Source: Opitutia bacterium
GTDB taxonomy: Bacteria; Verrucomicrobiota; Verrucomicrobiia; Opitutales; UBA953
DNA: 43,066 nt
Reading direction: 5' to 3'
Assembly: GCA_947378845.1 (NCBI GenBank)
Contig: CANCLQ010000009.1
Coordinates: 1-43,066 of the forward strand
Both the position numbers and the translations under genes were made by a program. Under the pieces are notes generated by a model, which was not told the origin of the DNA, did no database searches, and worked only from the letters and a program-made list of their open reading frames with translations. Every line of letters begins with the position of its first letter. Positions within the stretch are counted from its first letter, which is position 1. Positions 41,205-43,066 of this stretch are shown one piece after another.

Positions 41205-43066
41205 ATGCCCGGAGAGTATTGTCCATCACGCCATCGCACCATTCGCCGACTCACCCGAGTCGTGAATGTAGGCAATGTCGGCGTTGGCGGTAATAATCCT
41301 ATTCGCCTGCAGTCGATGACGACTTCCGACACGGAAGACGTCGCCGCCACCCTCGCCCAGTGCATTAAACTCGCCGAAGCGGGCTGCGAAATCATTCGCA
41401 TCACCGCACCAAACAAAGCTGCTGCGGTTGCCCTAAAATCCATTCATCAACAATTTAGAAGCGCTGGTTTTTCGCAGCCACTCGTCGCCGACATCCACTT
41501 CCTTCCCCAGGCCGCGATGGAAGCGGTCGAGCACGTGGAGAAAGTTCGCGTTAATCCCGGCAACTACGCCGATAAGAAAAAATTCGCCGTACTCGAATAC
41601 ACTGACGCCGCTTACGCCGAAGAACTCGAGCGACTCCACGAAGCTTTCTCTCCATTAGTCCTTCGCGCCAAAGCACTCGGACGCTCCCTGCGCATTGGCA
41701 CGAACCACGGTTCGCTGTCCGATCGCATTATGAATCGATTCGGCGACACGCCACACGGCATGGTTGAATCGGCCCTCGAATTCATCCGCATCGCCGAATC
41801 ACACGGATTCAAGGATATGATTCTTTCGATGAAGGCCTCTAATCCAAAAGTGATGATTGAGGCCTATCGCTTAGCCGCTGCACGCATGACAGAGCTAAAA
41901 ATGGACTATCCTCTTCACCTCGGTGTGACCGAAGCAGGCGAAGGCGAAGATGCACGCATTAAATCCGCCATCGGCATTGGTTCACTACTCGCCGATGGAT
42001 TGGGCGATACGATTCGCGTCTCACTCACCGAAGATCCATGGCACGAAATTCCCGTCTGTCGCGAGTTGGTCGCACGTTCTGATAAACTGATTCAGCGCGG
42101 CAAGAGTAGCACTAAAACTTTTCCGCAAGACCCGGCTGACCCTTTTAGTTATAGCAGACGCAAAACTGATAGCCTCACGCTTTCCGAAAAATGTCGAGTG
42201 GGTGCAACTGAACTGCCGCGTGTGATCGTTCGCAGCATCGCAGGCCTATCCAACTGGCAAGCTGCCGCTAAAGAAGTCCTCGACGCGCACGCACAACAAC
42301 GTGAAGCGCGCGTTGAAGGCTTACTTGTTCAACTGACTTCGGCCGAACAAATTCCTGCCCTACAATCTTTACGCAAAGCACTCGGACTCGCGGTGCCCGC
42401 GCTGTTCGTCGAAACTGCCCTGCCGCTCGACTCAAAACTCTTCAAAGGCGATGGCTCTAAACTTGTAATCGTTAGAACATTTAAAGCTGATCAGAGCGCA
42501 CAATTAAAAGCAGACTCAGAAATCTGCCATAAGTACGGTGCGCTCCTTGCAGCTGACTGTGATATCGAATCAACACTGACGCTCTCACCTATACTTTCAA
42601 AAATTCCTGCTGGTTCACTTATCATTTCCGCGAGCCAACCTTCCAGCGGACTGCATGCTATCGGCACGCATCGTGAAATTGTTCGACTGCTCACTGAAGC
42701 AAAGATCTCCGCACCACTCTGGATTCGTACGACTGAAGCCAATGCTTCTGTTTTGGATAAAGGATTCCAATCGCGCCTCCTTGAGGCCTCGATTCTCGCC
42801 GGCAGCTTATTGGTCGATGGCTATGGCGATTTAATTTCCTGCGAAACGCCCGACAGCACGGTTAAATCACTCACGCTCGGTTACGATGTACTACAAGGCG
42901 CACGCGCTCGACAAACCAAGACCGAATACGTCGCTTGCCCTTCCTGCGGTCGCACCCTTTTCGATATTCAATCGACCACGCTTAAAATCAAAGCGCGCAC
43001 CGGACACCTTAAGTCTGTTACCATCGCTGTCATGGGCTGTATTGTGAATGGCCCAGGAGAAATGGC
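41205..43066 (+). CDS. ispG: 4-hydroxy-3-methylbut-2-en-1-yl diphosphate synthase, long form (partial, C-terminus off the right edge)
   Basis: Penultimate step of the MEP pathway: reductive opening of MEcPP at a [4Fe-4S] cluster. The visible 620 codons open with YCPSRHRTIRRLTR then VGVGGNNPIRLQSMTTSDT (substrate-binding TIM barrel), followed by VEKVRVNPGN. A long insert (about 300-540, e.g. KCRVGATELPRVIVRS) separates the barrel from the C-terminal cluster domain, where Cys of CPSCGRTLFD and MGCIVNGPGE remain visible at the end. This three-domain form is known from Chlamydiae, Bacteroidetes, PVC and plants; E. coli has the short form. ATG 41205 was chosen because its start matches PVC homologues that I recall; the frame is open further up. 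Confidence 0.95.
   Translation, partial: MPGEYCPSRHRTIRRLTRVVNVGNVGVGGNNPIRLQSMTTSDTEDVAATLAQCIKLAEAGCEIIRITAPNKAAAVALKSIHQQFRSAGFSQPLVADIHFLPQAAMEAVEHVEKVRVNPGNYADKKKFAVLEYTDAAYAEELERLHEAFSPLVLRAKALGRSLRIGTNHGSLSDRIMNRFGDTPHGMVESALEFIRIAESHGFKDMILSMKASNPKVMIEAYRLAAARMTELKMDYPLHLGVTEAGEGEDARIKSAIGIGSLLADGLGDTIRVSLTEDPWHEIPVCRELVARSDKLIQRGKSSTKTFPQDPADPFSYSRRKTDSLTLSEKCRVGATELPRVIVRSIAGLSNWQAAAKEVLDAHAQQREARVEGLLVQLTSAEQIPALQSLRKALGLAVPALFVETALPLDSKLFKGDGSKLVIVRTFKADQSAQLKADSEICHKYGALLAADCDIESTLTLSPILSKIPAGSLIISASQPSSGLHAIGTHREIVRLLTEAKISAPLWIRTTEANASVLDKGFQSRLLEASILAGSLLVDGYGDLISCETPDSTVKSLTLGYDVLQGARARQTKTEYVACPSCGRTLFDIQSTTLKIKARTGHLKSVTIAVMGCIVNGPGEM

Noticed and set aside
1..43066. dif site for XerC/XerD
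   Set aside because: No 28-bp dif-like sequence with a central CATAATG-type core was noticed; a scan by eye is not exhaustive.
1..43066. CRISPR arrays, tRNA, rRNA or toxin-antitoxin loci
   Set aside because: No regularly spaced direct repeats, cloverleaf or rRNA-like stretches, or small toxin pairs were recognised.

Overview
The window is a gene-dense stretch (GC just over half by eye) of a chromosome from a diderm bacterium. No phage, IS element, CRISPR array, tRNA or rRNA is visible. The Lol lipoprotein-export genes and TolB indicate an outer membrane. The long IspG with a central insertion, the sigma-54 factor, a Gly-rich RRM protein, a tiny bS22/mS38-like ribosomal protein and the NCEQN variant of HisI together suggest the PVC superphylum, most likely Verrucomicrobiota (Opitutae-like). 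That placement is inference from gene content; no database search was possible.

Layout: (1) 1-3335, minus strand: lysS, lolC/E-like permease, lolD (runs off the left edge). (2) 3452-4781: thyA-folA. (3) 4904-10648: nuoJKLMN, the membrane arm of complex I without nuoA-I. (4) 10651-14166: xerD, an ArgA-type N-acetylglutamate synthase, a family-4-like uracil-DNA glycosylase lacking most Fe-S ligands, and a pterin dehydratase. (5) 14413-20159: Gly-rich RRM protein with a long leader, a secreted protein of unknown function, hisI and tkt (divergent), a secreted beta-propeller, ruvC. (6) 20156-25898: an 868-residue pseudo-hydrolase/VTT/ATP-grasp fusion, then the coupled trio apaG, beta-CASP nuclease, amidase. 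(7) 25899-33807: rpoN, a four-gene operon of a GYF-type membrane protein plus a ribose-family ABC importer, and tolB. (8) 33866-35711: mrp lacking the CxxC motif, a small conserved protein, rpmG, and a 28-codon bS22-like gene. (9) 35766-43066: ispE, xerC, queF on minus; dxr, rseP and ispG (runs off the right edge) on plus, so three MEP-pathway genes lie within 7.5 kb.

Most genes are housekeeping. The genome is compact: five convergent pairs end with stop codons that overlap, abut or lie 2 bp apart, several same-strand genes overlap by 1-14 bp, and intergenic gaps never exceed about 250 bp. Recognisable Shine-Dalgarno sequences are scarce, so several starts were chosen by family alignment from memory.

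The most interesting items are the three-domain fusion protein with an apparently dead hydrolase module, the tiny bS22/mS38-like ribosomal gene, several enzymes that have lost canonical metal-ligand residues (UDG, Mrp, HisI, L33), the apaG/nuclease/amidase overlap cluster, and the membrane GYF protein fused transcriptionally to a sugar importer.
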